Of a DNA stretch of 54,462 nucleotides, positions 7,850 through 15,500 are shown piece after piece (the first letter of the stretch is position 1; every line of letters starts with the position of its first letter). Position numbers and translations under genes: made by a program. Source of the stretch: DASUWK01 sp036378435 (GTDB lineage: Bacteria; Chloroflexota; Dormibacteria; Dormibacterales; Dormibacteraceae); the NCBI GenBank assembly GCA_036378435.1, contig DASUWK010000044.1:1-54462 (forward strand), written 5' to 3'. Under the pieces are notes generated by a model. It did no database searches, was not told the origin of the DNA, and was given only the letters and a program-made list of their open reading frames with translations.

Positions 7850-8185
7850 TCCGCGGCCCGGAACTCTGATCGACAGGTGACGCCTGTTTCGGCGGAGTAT
7901 TTAGCTGAGCGAGGCGCCCTGGGTCGGGGCGTAAGCATGGGCCCACTGCGGAGGTTAGCCGCTGACGCCCGCGCCTGCTTGTCCACTACACACTCGGTCA
8001 CCGACCTCGAGAGCGTCCACGCCCGGGTCCGACGCCTCCACCATGCGCGCGAACTTCCAACCCGGCGCATCGAGCAGGTTGACGCGGTGATCGACAGCGT
8101 CGGAGGTGACACGCCTGGTCGGCGTGGTGGGTGTTGACGAAGCGCTCACTCTCCATCCGCCGTCGAGCCTCCTGCCGATCCTCAA
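7850..8185. other. Gene-poor stretch with possible dehydrogenase remnants
   Basis: No convincing intact gene in about 335 nt. On the minus strand the frame ending at 7955 contains KFARMVEASDPGVDALEVGDRV, which resembles the N-terminal part of zinc-type (MDR) alcohol or quinone dehydrogenases (EFaGvVeavGpGV..f.vGDRV). On the plus strand, AVIDSVGGDT near 8088-8117 resembles another MDR segment. One of the two is likely coincidence. HxlR regulators are often next to quinone oxidoreductase genes, so a decayed neighbour gene is plausible. Confidence 0.3.
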
Positions 8186-8845
8186 TCATCGAGGGGCGTT
8201 CTGGGGTTGTTTGCCCCAGTCCCCGATCAAGCGGCGCAGCACACTCTCGTCGCCGCTGAGCTCCAGCCCGCGCTGCCTCGCCTCGACCAGGTCGAGGCGA
8301 CCCGACAGGAGCCCGAGGATCACGCTGGGTCGCGCGGCGAGCACCGCGTCGGGATGGTCGACGGTGCCCCGGCGCGTGCGCACCTTGCCGTCCACTATCT
8401 CGACCACCATGGCCTCATCGCCGGTTTCCAGCTGAACCGCGATCGGCGGCTCCTGTGGAGTCCGGTCCTCTAGATAGGCGTCGAGCGGAAATACGAGCCA
8501 GTGACTTCGAAACTTGGTGCCCGGCTCAGGCACCCCCATCAGCGGGGAGCCCCAGCGGCCGAGCTCCTCGAGCACCGTACGCAGCGCGGCACCTCGCTCG
8601 GTCAGGTGGAACAGCGTCGTCGCCACCGGCGGCGGCGCCTCCTCCCGGCGCACCAAGCCGGCCCTCTCCATCTCCCGCAAGCGGTCGACCAGCAGGTTGG
8701 TGGCTATCCCGGGCAAGCCGTTGAGCAGGTCCGTGTACCGCGCGGGCCCAGCGGTCATGAGCTCGCGGACGATCAGCAATACCCAGCGGTCCCCGACCAC
8801 GTCCAGCGCCTTCGCCACCGCGCAGTACTGGTCGTACGACCGCAC
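8186..8845 (-). CDS. HxlR-family transcriptional regulator
   Basis: Winged-helix regulator of the HxlR class, which typically respond to electrophiles, formaldehyde or redox stress and bind palindromes in divergent promoters. Residues 1-100 contain the family pattern: CAVAKALDVVGDRWVLLIVRELMTAGPARYTDLLNGLPGIATNLL and the wing LxxMERAGLVRREEAPPP. The protein is 219 residues, longer than the usual 110-130, and carries a C-terminal domain (VQLETGDEAMVVEIVDGKV to the end) like the SCP2-type extension found on some HxlR proteins. The start is GTG 8845, 8 nt after a TAGCCT -10 hexamer, so the mRNA may be leaderless. It is divergent from the TfoX-like/NTF2-like pair and probably regulates it. Confidence 0.88.
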   Translation of the reverse strand: MRSYDQYCAVAKALDVVGDRWVLLIVRELMTAGPARYTDLLNGLPGIATNLLVDRLREMERAGLVRREEAPPPVATTLFHLTERGAALRTVLEELGRWGSPLMGVPEPGTKFRSHWLVFPLDAYLEDRTPQEPPIAVQLETGDEAMVVEIVDGKVRTRRGTVDHPDAVLAARPSVILGLLSGRLDLVEARQRGLELSGDESVLRRLIGDWGKQPQNAPR

Positions 8846-8853
8846 GGCACGCC

Positions 8854-8904
8854 AGGCTAGCAGGCTCGCATGACTCTTTCAAGTCATTGCTTGACTTTTT
8901 CAAG
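8854..8904. promoter_or_regulatory. Divergent promoter with repeat operator for the HxlR regulator
   Basis: On the minus strand TTGAAA (8882-8877) and TAGCCT (8859-8854) are separated by 17 nt and lead to the HxlR start at 8845. The same interval holds a direct repeat ACTCTTTCAAG / ACTTTTTCAAG (8873-8883 and 8894-8904) and the palindrome CTTGACTTTTTCAAG (8890-8904). Overlap of the repeats with the -35 region is what autorepression by an HxlR dimer would need. Confidence 0.55.
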
Positions 8905-8926
8905 CGCCTGGCGGAAGATCGCCGAC

Positions 8927-9253
8927 GTGACGCCGGAGGCGCGCTACACGGCGCTGACCCAGCAGATGGAGGGACTCGAGGACGTGACCCACCTGCCCGA
9001 GGGCAGGGGCTTTGGCTCTTCGGGACAGCTGAAGGTGCGAGGTCGGATCTTTGCGATGCTCGTGCGAGGCGAGCTCGTGCTGAAGCTGCCTCGCGATCGC
9101 GTCGAGGACCTCGTCGCAACCGGCCAGGGAAGGTACTTCGATGCCGGCAAAGGCAAGCCGATGCGCGAGTGGTTCGTGCTTTCGCCCGAGTCGGCGGTGC
9201 GCTGGGCTCCGCTTGCCGAGGAAGCCCTGGTGTTTGTGAAGGATGCGAAGTGA
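8927..9253 (+). CDS. TfoX N-terminal-domain-like protein
   Basis: Small cytoplasmic protein of the TfoX/Sxy N-terminal or YjbR/MmcQ-like group. I place the start at GTG 8927 (108 residues), because the conserved part begins VTPEARYTALTQQM and the upstream ATG at 8870 lies inside the operator repeats. The visible pattern GFGSSGQLKVRGRIFAMLVRGELVLKLP, then RYFDAGKGKPMREWFVLSP and WAPLAEEALVFV is typical of this family in actinobacteria. Its biochemical role is not known. The stop overlaps the next start (GTGA), so the two are co-expressed, probably under control of the divergent HxlR regulator. Confidence 0.75.
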   Translation: MTPEARYTALTQQMEGLEDVTHLPEGRGFGSSGQLKVRGRIFAMLVRGELVLKLPRDRVEDLVATGQGRYFDAGKGKPMREWFVLSPESAVRWAPLAEEALVFVKDAK

Positions 9254-9627
9254 GCGATTCACGAGCGGTCGCGGTGGCGATGGCGCATCTCGAAGCCTGG
9301 ACCAATCACGACCTGGAGCGAGCCCGGAACAACCTCGCGGAGGGCGTGGAGTTCTTCAGCGCCGCCGGCCACCTCGCGGGCATCGGCGAATACATGGACG
9401 GGCCGCGCGGTCTCCGGCAGTTTGCGCTGCAAGTCGTGCCCGGCAGCCTGCGCGTGATCGCCACCTCAGGCAACGACCAGAACGCCCTGATCATGTACGA
9501 GGTCGACACTGCCGGCGGGCCGCTTGGACAGAAGACTTTTCCGTCCGCCCAGACCTGGCAACTGGATGACGACGGGAGGATCCTCGTGGAGCGAATCGTC
9601 TCGTACGCGACTTCGCGGGCAGCCTAG
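9250..9627 (+). CDS. NTF2/SnoaL-like protein
   Basis: 125-residue protein with the cone-shaped NTF2-like fold predicted from pattern: an N-terminal helix pair (AVAMAHLEAWTNHDLERARNNLA), the segment VEFFSAAGHLAGIGEYMDGPRGLRQFA, and alternating beta strands at the end (NALIMYEVDTAG, TWQLDDDGRILVERIVSY). Members include SnoaL-type cyclases, isomerases and many stress proteins of unknown function, so no reaction is assigned. GTG 9250 overlaps the TfoX-like stop by 4 nt. Confidence 0.75.
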   Translation: MSDSRAVAVAMAHLEAWTNHDLERARNNLAEGVEFFSAAGHLAGIGEYMDGPRGLRQFALQVVPGSLRVIATSGNDQNALIMYEVDTAGGPLGQKTFPSAQTWQLDDDGRILVERIVSYATSRAA

Positions 9628-9667
9628 GCCGAACGCACTGCCCGGAATGACGGGCAGCGCGTAAGGG

Positions 9668-10873
9668 TTGACGGTGGCTGTGGGGAGACTCGCCTTCTGG
9701 ATCGTCGGCGCGACGTTCGGGCTCTTCCTCTTCGCCGCCGCGGCGCCCTCTCCCCTCTACGCGGTCTATGCGGCGCAGTGGCACTTCTCACCCGTCTCGC
9801 TGACCGAGGTCTTCGCCGTTTACGCGGTCGCCCTCCTGGTTGCGCTGCTGTCGACGGGGCACCTCTCGGACGCTGTCGGCCGCCGCCCGGTGATCCTCGT
9901 CGCGCTCGTGATCCAGATCGCGAGCATGGCGGTGTTCGTAGGCGCTACCGGACTCGGGTGGCTCTTCGCGGCGCGCATCCTGCAGGGGGTGGCCACCGGG
10001 GTCGCGACCAGCGCGATGGCCGCCGCGCTCGTCGATCTCCAGCCGGCAGAGCGGCCCGGGTTGGCGCCCCTGGTCAACAGCGTCGCGCCCATCGGCGGCC
10101 TGGCGGCCGGGGCCCTGGTCTCTGCCGCGCTGGTGCAGTACGGGCCCGCGCCGCTGCACCTGGTCTACTGGCTTCTGACCGCAGCGTTCGGCCTAGGAGC
10201 GGTGATGGTTGTGCTCCTCCCCGAACCCAGCAAGAGTCGCCAGACCTTCCGGCTCGCCCCCAGCATCGGCGTTGAAGACGCCGCCCGGCGCGCGTTCACC
10301 GCCACGCTCCCGAGCCTGATCGCAGGTTGGGCGGTCGGCGGCTTCTATCTCTCGCTGGGGCCGAGCCTCGCGCTCCAGCTCGCGTCGTCGCACAACCGGC
10401 TGCTCGGTGGCTTCGCGATCGCGCTCCCGCCCGGGGTGGGAGCCATCGTCACGCTAATCCTCAATCGATGGCCGCCGCGGCGGGCCCTGACCTTCGGCGG
10501 ATCCGCCCTGATAGCCGGCCTCGCGCTGGCGGTTCTGGCCATCGCGCTCAGCTCGGGTGGCGGCTTCCTGGTCGCTTCGGCGGTGACGGGAGTCGGCTTC
10601 GGATTGGCTTGGCTCGGCGTGCTCAGGACGCTCGTCGGGCTGGCGTCGCCCGGCGGCCGGGGAGCGCTCCTGGCCGCGATCTACATCGTGGCCTACCTGG
10701 CCTTCGCGATCCCGGCGGTAATCGCCGGCTACCTGGTGACGCGCATCGGCCTCCATGACGCCTCGCTCTGGTACGCCGCTGCGGTCGGCCTGCTGGCGCT
10801 GGCAGGGCTGGCCGGAAGTCTGCTGGTGCGGATTCCGGGACCGATGGTTGCGGCAGCGCCGGCGCGCGGCTAG
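9668..10873 (+). CDS. MFS transporter
   Basis: A 401-residue major facilitator with about twelve hydrophobic segments. The loop 2-3 signature is present as GHLSDAVGRRPVILVAL near residues 65-80, and motif C-like Gly-rich TM5 region (VNSVAPIGGLAAGALVSAAL) is typical of drug/H+ antiporters. The start is TTG 9668 or GTG 9674, both after GTAAGGG. The substrate is unknown; drug or metabolite export is the usual role. It follows the NTF2-like gene by 40 nt on the same strand and could be part of the HxlR-linked operon. Confidence 0.88.
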   Translation: MTVAVGRLAFWIVGATFGLFLFAAAAPSPLYAVYAAQWHFSPVSLTEVFAVYAVALLVALLSTGHLSDAVGRRPVILVALVIQIASMAVFVGATGLGWLFAARILQGVATGVATSAMAAALVDLQPAERPGLAPLVNSVAPIGGLAAGALVSAALVQYGPAPLHLVYWLLTAAFGLGAVMVVLLPEPSKSRQTFRLAPSIGVEDAARRAFTATLPSLIAGWAVGGFYLSLGPSLALQLASSHNRLLGGFAIALPPGVGAIVTLILNRWPPRRALTFGGSALIAGLALAVLAIALSSGGGFLVASAVTGVGFGLAWLGVLRTLVGLASPGGRGALLAAIYIVAYLAFAIPAVIAGYLVTRIGLHDASLWYAAAVGLLALAGLAGSLLVRIPGPMVAAAPARG

Positions 10874-10944
10874 TCGCGGGCGGCGGGTGCTGCTCATCGG
10901 CTGAACCCGGCTGCAGCCGAGAGGCAGCCGCGGGCGTCAGCGGC

Positions 10945-10950
10945 TAACCT
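10945..10950 (+). promoter_or_regulatory. -10 element of probable leaderless promoter
   Basis: TAACCT lies 9 nt before ATG 10960. No Shine-Dalgarno is present between it and the start codon, so a leaderless mRNA is likely. Confidence 0.4.
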
Positions 10951-10959
10951 CCGCAAGCG

Positions 10960-12912
10960 ATGTTCCGCTCGCGCGCGCTCGCCTCCTTAGTTGCGGGCTT
11001 CGCGGCCGTGAGCTTGGCCGAGTGGGCGTACCTGGTCGCGCTCTCGGTCGCGTTCTTCAAGGCAGGGGGCCCGCAGGCTGTGGGGCTGCTCGGCCTGCGG
11101 TTCGTCTTCTCGGCGGCGGGCAGCATCGTCGGGCCCAGCGTGGTCGCGCGCCACCAGGCTCTGCGGGTGCTGGCAGCCGTCGCGGTCAGCCGTGCGCTCA
11201 TCGTCGGAACGACGGCGCTGCTCGCGGGCCGCGGCTCGGACCTTGCCGTGCTGCTGCTGCTGGTGTGCATCGACGGCCTGGCTGGCTCGCTCTACCGGCC
11301 CGCCCAGGCGGCGGCGATCCCGGCCCTTTCCCGCGCGCCGGCGGAGATCTCGGCCGCGGCGGCGGCGATGAGCACCGCCAAGACCGTGAGTCAGGCGGTG
11401 GGAGCAGTGCTCGGAGGTCTCCTGTTGCGTGCTTTCTCGGCACCGGACATCTTCGCTGGGGCGGCCGCCATCTTCCTGCTGGCGTCGATCCCGGCTCTGC
11501 GGCTGTCAAGTCAATCGGTCCTGGTCGGCGACCCCGACGCAACCATTGGGGAGCGGCTCCGCAGCGTCTCCGCCGCGGCGCGCGAAGCCAGGGTGGCCAA
11601 CCTCTTGGCGATCAGCGGGTTCCGCACCTTCGTCCGCGGCATGTGGACGACGATTGCTGTGATCGCCGCGTTCAGGCTCCTGCACGGTGACAGCACCGTC
11701 CTGGGCCTGCTGATGCTGGCGAGCGGCGTGGGAGCTGTGCTGGCGGTGCCGGTGGTCGCGTCACTGATCGGACGCACGAGCCTCAGCCGGCCGGCCGCCG
11801 CCGCCCTCATCGGCTGCGGTGTTCCGCTGGCTCTGATCGCCGCCTTGCCCAGGCTCGCCGCGGCGATGCCGCTGCTCGTCGTCTGGGGCGTTGCTATGGC
11901 GATCGCTGACGCAACCAGCTCGGCGCTGCTCTTCCGCGCCCTACCGGCGCAGCTGCTGCCGCGAGCGACAAGCGCCATCGAAGCGGCGAAGCTGGTCGCG
12001 GAAGGCGCCGGCGCACTGCTGGTGCCGCTACTGGTCGCCACGGTCGGCATCCGGGGAGCCCTGTTGGCGGCGGCTCTTCCCCTGCCGGTCCTGGTGCTGG
12101 CCGGGTGGCAGACGCTGCTCCGGACCGACGCCGACGGCGCGCGCTTCATGCGCTTGCTCGGCCTGCTGCACGCCGTCCCGCTCTTCGCGCGGCTCGACAT
12201 GGAGCGCCTCGGGTTCCTGGCCAGCCGAGCGGAGCGCGCCGAGTCCGCTCCCGGTGTGGACGTCGTGACCCAGGGGGACCGCGGTGATCGCTTCTATGTC
12301 ATCGAGGGCGGGACCGCCGAAGTCCTGATCGACGGCCACGCCGTCGACGTCCTCGGTCGCGGCGACGGCTTCGGCGAGCGAGCCTTGTTGCGGGACGTGC
12401 CGCGGATGGCGACGGTAAGAGCTCGCGAGCGGCTCTCGACGCTCGGCTGGACGCGCCAGGACTTCATGCTCGGCGTGACAGGTAGCAGCACCTCGACGGA
12501 CGTCCCGCTCCAGCAGCGAATCTCACGGTTTGCGGCGGATCCGCTCAGCGAGTACGACCGCGTGCGAGCGGTCGCGCAAGTCGGGCTGCTGAGCAGGATC
12601 GACAGGGACGAGCTGACCCGGCTTGCGCGTGACGCGACAGTCGAGCACTGGGATGCCGGGCAGCGCATCGTCCGCAACGGCGACCAGGGTGATCGGCTGT
12701 ACGTACTGCTTGCCGGACGGGTGCGGGTGACGCCATCAGGAAGTCCTCCGGTGACGTTGATTCCAGGCGACTACTTCGGTGAGATCGCGCTGCTCCATGA
12801 CGTTCCCCGCACCGCCGACGTCGACGCCGTCGATCCGGCCGTCACCCTGGGCATCGATCGAGAAGCCTTCGTCGCCGCCGCGCGCTCGCAGCTTGCCGCT
12901 GAGCCCGAGTGA
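10960..12912 (+). CDS. MFS-type membrane protein fused to two cyclic-nucleotide-binding domains
   Basis: The first 400 residues form an MFS-like membrane module with about twelve hydrophobic segments (for example LLVVWGVAMAIADATSSALLF). After a short amphipathic linker (FMRLLGLLHAVPLFARLDMERL, typical of the helix preceding cNMP domains) come two cNMP-binding beta barrels. The phosphate-binding cassettes read GFGERALLRDVPRMATV (about residues 470-486) and YFGEIALLHDVPRTADV (about residues 606-622); both keep FGE, the A-L pair and the Arg that contacts the cyclic phosphate. This suggests transport gated or tuned by cAMP or cGMP. MFS-cNMP fusions exist in actinobacterial genomes but substrates are unknown to me. 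The convergent neighbour is an EamA transporter. Confidence 0.88.
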   Translation: MFRSRALASLVAGFAAVSLAEWAYLVALSVAFFKAGGPQAVGLLGLRFVFSAAGSIVGPSVVARHQALRVLAAVAVSRALIVGTTALLAGRGSDLAVLLLLVCIDGLAGSLYRPAQAAAIPALSRAPAEISAAAAAMSTAKTVSQAVGAVLGGLLLRAFSAPDIFAGAAAIFLLASIPALRLSSQSVLVGDPDATIGERLRSVSAAAREARVANLLAISGFRTFVRGMWTTIAVIAAFRLLHGDSTVLGLLMLASGVGAVLAVPVVASLIGRTSLSRPAAAALIGCGVPLALIAALPRLAAAMPLLVVWGVAMAIADATSSALLFRALPAQLLPRATSAIEAAKLVAEGAGALLVPLLVATVGIRGALLAAALPLPVLVLAGWQTLLRTDADGARFMRLLGLLHAVPLFARLDMERLGFLASRAERAESAPGVDVVTQGDRGDRFYVIEGGTAEVLIDGHAVDVLGRGDGFGERALLRDVPRMATVRARERLSTLGWTRQDFMLGVTGSSTSTDVPLQQRISRFAADPLSEYDRVRAVAQVGLLSRIDRDELTRLARDATVEHWDAGQRIVRNGDQGDRLYVLLAGRVRVTPSGSPPVTLIPGDYFGEIALLHDVPRTADVDAVDPAVTLGIDREAFVAAARSQLAAEPE

Positions 12913-12959
12913 TGCGGATCGTGGACAGGGACGCGGCGCCCTGGGTCTCTCCCTCGAAC

Positions 12960-13910
12960 TCATTGAGTGAGGCCCGGCCGAGTGCGTAATCGCGACGCGG
13001 GCTCCCTCAGAGCGACGATCCGAGCCCGCTGCGCGGTGGCGACGCTCGCCAGCACGCAGATCGCCGCCACGACCGCCTGCGGACGAACAGGCTCGCCGAT
13101 GAGCAGCCAGGACCACGCCACTGAGAGCAGCGGTTGGGCGAGCTGGATCGTGCTCGCCCGCGCGACGCCCGCCAAACCCATGCTGCGATACCAGAGGACC
13201 ATGCCGACGAAGACCGAGAAGACCGCCATGTAACCGAGCGCGGCCAGCGACTGCGGGCTCGGGCTGAAGCGCGGGCCGGCGAGCGCCACCGCTGTCAGCG
13301 GCACCGAGACCGGCAGCGCCAAGACGAGGCCCCACGCGATCACCTGGCCGCCCGGCATCGTGCGGGCCAGCCGGCCACCCTCCGTGTAGGCGGCGGCGGC
13401 CAGAACTAAAGCAGCGAGGAGGAAGGCGTCCCCTAAGCTCAGCCTCTCGGCCCTGAGACCCGACGTCGCGTACCAGACGACGGCCGCAGTCCCGAAGAAC
13501 AAGGCGACCCAGAACAGAGGCCTGGGCGCCTCCCGGGTGCGCATGACGCCGAAGGCCGCCGTGAGCATCGGCAGCAGCCCGATGACGATCGATCCGTGAA
13601 CGGCGCTAACGCTTCGCAGGGCTTCGGCGCTGAAGAAGCCGAAGCCGACCGCCGCTCCGCCGGCGACGACTAGGAGCCCCGGCAGCTGCGAGCGAGTAGG
13701 GCGCGGAGCTCGCTCCCAGAGCAGGTAGATGGCGGCCAAGACGGCACCGAGGACCGACCGCCCCACACCGACGACCACCGGATCGAGGGTTGCCACCGCG
13801 ATGCGCGTGGCGGGCACCGTGCCCGAGAACATCAAGACCGCGACGGCCGCCAGGGCGAGAGCCGAAAGCGATACTCTTGATCTGCGAATAGCAGTATCGG
13901 CGCTGCTCAT
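12960..13910 (-). CDS. EamA/DMT-family transporter
   Basis: Ten-TM drug/metabolite transporter with two EamA repeats: the first begins SALALAAVAVLMFSGTVPAT, the second SLGDAFLLAALVLAAAAYTE. The C-terminal half contains ASTIQLAQPLLSVAWSWLLIGEP, the typical last-but-one EamA segment. I use ATG 13910 (MSSADTAIRR); an in-frame GTG at 13925 is possible. It is divergent from a MocR regulator that shares its promoter, a common arrangement in which the regulator controls an amino-acid or vitamin-like exporter. Substrate is not known. Confidence 0.88.
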   Translation of the reverse strand: MSSADTAIRRSRVSLSALALAAVAVLMFSGTVPATRIAVATLDPVVVGVGRSVLGAVLAAIYLLWERAPRPTRSQLPGLLVVAGGAAVGFGFFSAEALRSVSAVHGSIVIGLLPMLTAAFGVMRTREAPRPLFWVALFFGTAAVVWYATSGLRAERLSLGDAFLLAALVLAAAAYTEGGRLARTMPGGQVIAWGLVLALPVSVPLTAVALAGPRFSPSPQSLAALGYMAVFSVFVGMVLWYRSMGLAGVARASTIQLAQPLLSVAWSWLLIGEPVRPQAVVAAICVLASVATAQRARIVALREPASRLRTRPGLTQ

Positions 13911-13980
13911 GGTCAACAATAGCACTCGCCTGCAGCAGGACTGCTACCCTAAGATGCGCCATCCTCGATAGCAGTACTGC
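13888..13980. promoter_or_regulatory. Repeat operator between EamA transporter and MocR regulator
   Basis: ATAGCAGTA occurs at 13888-13896 and 13968-13976, the related ATAGCACT at 13919-13926, and TAGCAGT inverted at 13940-13946 (read as ACTGCTA). The last copy is part of the palindrome GCAGTACTGC (13971-13980). MocR/GntR regulators usually bind direct repeats in their own divergent promoters. TATTGT on the minus strand near 13918-13923 could be the -10 of the transporter. Confidence 0.6.
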
Positions 13981-14017
13981 AAAGCTCTCCGCGGCCCTGC
14001 GCGCCCGCGCCGGCGCG

Positions 14018-15370
14018 ATGGCGGCCGGCGACCGCTTCCCCTCGACGCGCCAGATTGCCGCGACCTATGGCGTCAGCCCGGTGACGATCTCGAGGGCCCT
14101 CCACGCCTTGAGCGCCGAAGGGGTGTTGAGCACGCGGCCCGGATCAGGCACGTTTGTCTCGGACCGTCTCGGGGCGCCGGCCGGCGAACCGGCCGACGTG
14201 ACGTGGCAGTCGGTAGCCCTCGGCGACCGTGCAATCGACGAAGGTCCGCTGCGGACCTACCTGGAAGTCGATCCGCGCGGCGCTCTCTCCCTCGCCGGCG
14301 GCTACCTCCATCGCTCCCTGAAGCCGGTCAAAGCGCTAGCCGCCGCCGCCGCGCGGGCGAGCCGTCAAGCCGACACCTGGGAAGGTCCCGACCCGGCTGG
14401 GCTGCGGCCTCTCCGAGAGTGGTTCGCCAGTCACCATGGCAGCCACGTCGGCCCCGACAACGTGGTGATCTGCAATGGCGGGCAGTCGGCCATCTCCGCA
14501 GCCTTTCGCGCGCTCGTGCCCGCCGGCGAGACGCTCATAGTCGAGGCCCCGACCTATCCCGGCGCCCTCGCGATAGCGCGCGCGGCCGGTATCCGCGTCG
14601 TGCCGGTCCCGATGGACGACGCGGGTGTTCGATCGGACCTTCTGTCCGAGGCGGTGGCGGCCACGGGATCGCGGGCCATATACCTTCAGCCGACGCACCA
14701 GAACCCGACCGGCATCGTCATGTCCGCGGAGCGCCGGCGCGAGGTGCTCGGTATCGCCCGCCAGGCCGGCGCATTCGTGATCGACGACGACTGGGCCCGC
14801 TGGCTCGGCTACGAAGGCGGCAACCCGCCGACGCTGTTCTCGATGGACGTCGACGGCCGCGTGATCCACGTGACGTCACTGACCAAGCCGGCGGCGCCGA
14901 GCTTGCGAATTGGGGCCCTCGTCGCGCGCGGCCCGGTACTGGATCGCCTACGCGCGATCCGCTTGGTGGACGACCTCTTCGTCAGCCGCCTGACACAGGA
15001 GACGGCGCTCGAGCTGGTCGGTTCGTCCGGCTGGTCGCGGCACGTCGTCGAGCTGGGCCGGGCTCTGCGCGAGCGCAGGCGGGTGCTGATTGAGGCGCTG
15101 CACGAATACGCCCCTCGTCTGGCGGTCCCGCGTATCCCGCAGGGCGGCATGCACGTCTGGGCGAGCCTTCCCGCGGGTGTGGACGACCGCGCCGTCGTCG
15201 AAGCCGGCCGCAGGTTTGGCGTCGTCGTGGCCGGCGGCAGGTCGTTCTTCGCCACCGAGCCACCGGCGGGCCATGTCCGGCTGAGCTTCGCCGCCGCCGC
15301 GGACACCGACGAGCTGAGGGAGTCGGTGCGGCGCCTGGGCGCTGCGCTCGACTCGATCGCCTCGGCCTAG
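14018..15370 (+). CDS. MocR-type GntR regulator with aminotransferase-like domain
   Basis: PLP-binding regulator: a GntR winged helix (FPSTRQIAATYGVSPVTISRALHALSAEGVLSTRPGSGTFV, residues 7-49) fused to a fold-type I aminotransferase domain. Key residues are visible: NGGQSAISAAFRAL (PLP-phosphate loop), the Asn of QPTHQNPTG, the Asp of VIDDDWARW, and SLTKPAAPSLRIGALV where the Schiff-base Lys of SxxK is kept. The first helix of the GntR domain (SSTAKLSAALRARAGA) is encoded upstream of ATG 14018 without an obvious ATG, GTG or TTG start; CTG 13997 or ATC 13961 are possible, so the true N-terminus is uncertain. It probably controls the divergent EamA transporter. Confidence 0.9.
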   Translation: MAAGDRFPSTRQIAATYGVSPVTISRALHALSAEGVLSTRPGSGTFVSDRLGAPAGEPADVTWQSVALGDRAIDEGPLRTYLEVDPRGALSLAGGYLHRSLKPVKALAAAAARASRQADTWEGPDPAGLRPLREWFASHHGSHVGPDNVVICNGGQSAISAAFRALVPAGETLIVEAPTYPGALAIARAAGIRVVPVPMDDAGVRSDLLSEAVAATGSRAIYLQPTHQNPTGIVMSAERRREVLGIARQAGAFVIDDDWARWLGYEGGNPPTLFSMDVDGRVIHVTSLTKPAAPSLRIGALVARGPVLDRLRAIRLVDDLFVSRLTQETALELVGSSGWSRHVVELGRALRERRRVLIEALHEYAPRLAVPRIPQGGMHVWASLPAGVDDRAVVEAGRRFGVVVAGGRSFFATEPPAGHVRLSFAAAADTDELRESVRRLGAALDSIASA

Positions 15371-15399
15371 AGACGCTGGTGCGGCCGTACTCGGGACCC

Positions 15400-15443
15400 G
15401 TCAATTCGCTGAATTGACACCTTCCTGAACGCTTCGGAATACT
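15400..15443 (+). promoter_or_regulatory. Promoter with consensus -35 overlapped by palindrome
   Basis: GTCAATTC-GCT-GAATTGAC is a perfect 8-bp inverted repeat at 15400-15418. Its right arm runs into TTGACA (15414-15419), an exact -35 consensus; AATACT at 15438-15443 is a possible -10 with an 18-nt spacer. The palindrome would let a repressor cover the -35 of the large secreted protein gene that follows. Confidence 0.55.
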
Positions 15444-15500
15444 CGCCGTCCGAGGGCGGGATCTGCCCGAAAGGGAGCGAGAGGATTGCGAAGAGGGTCG

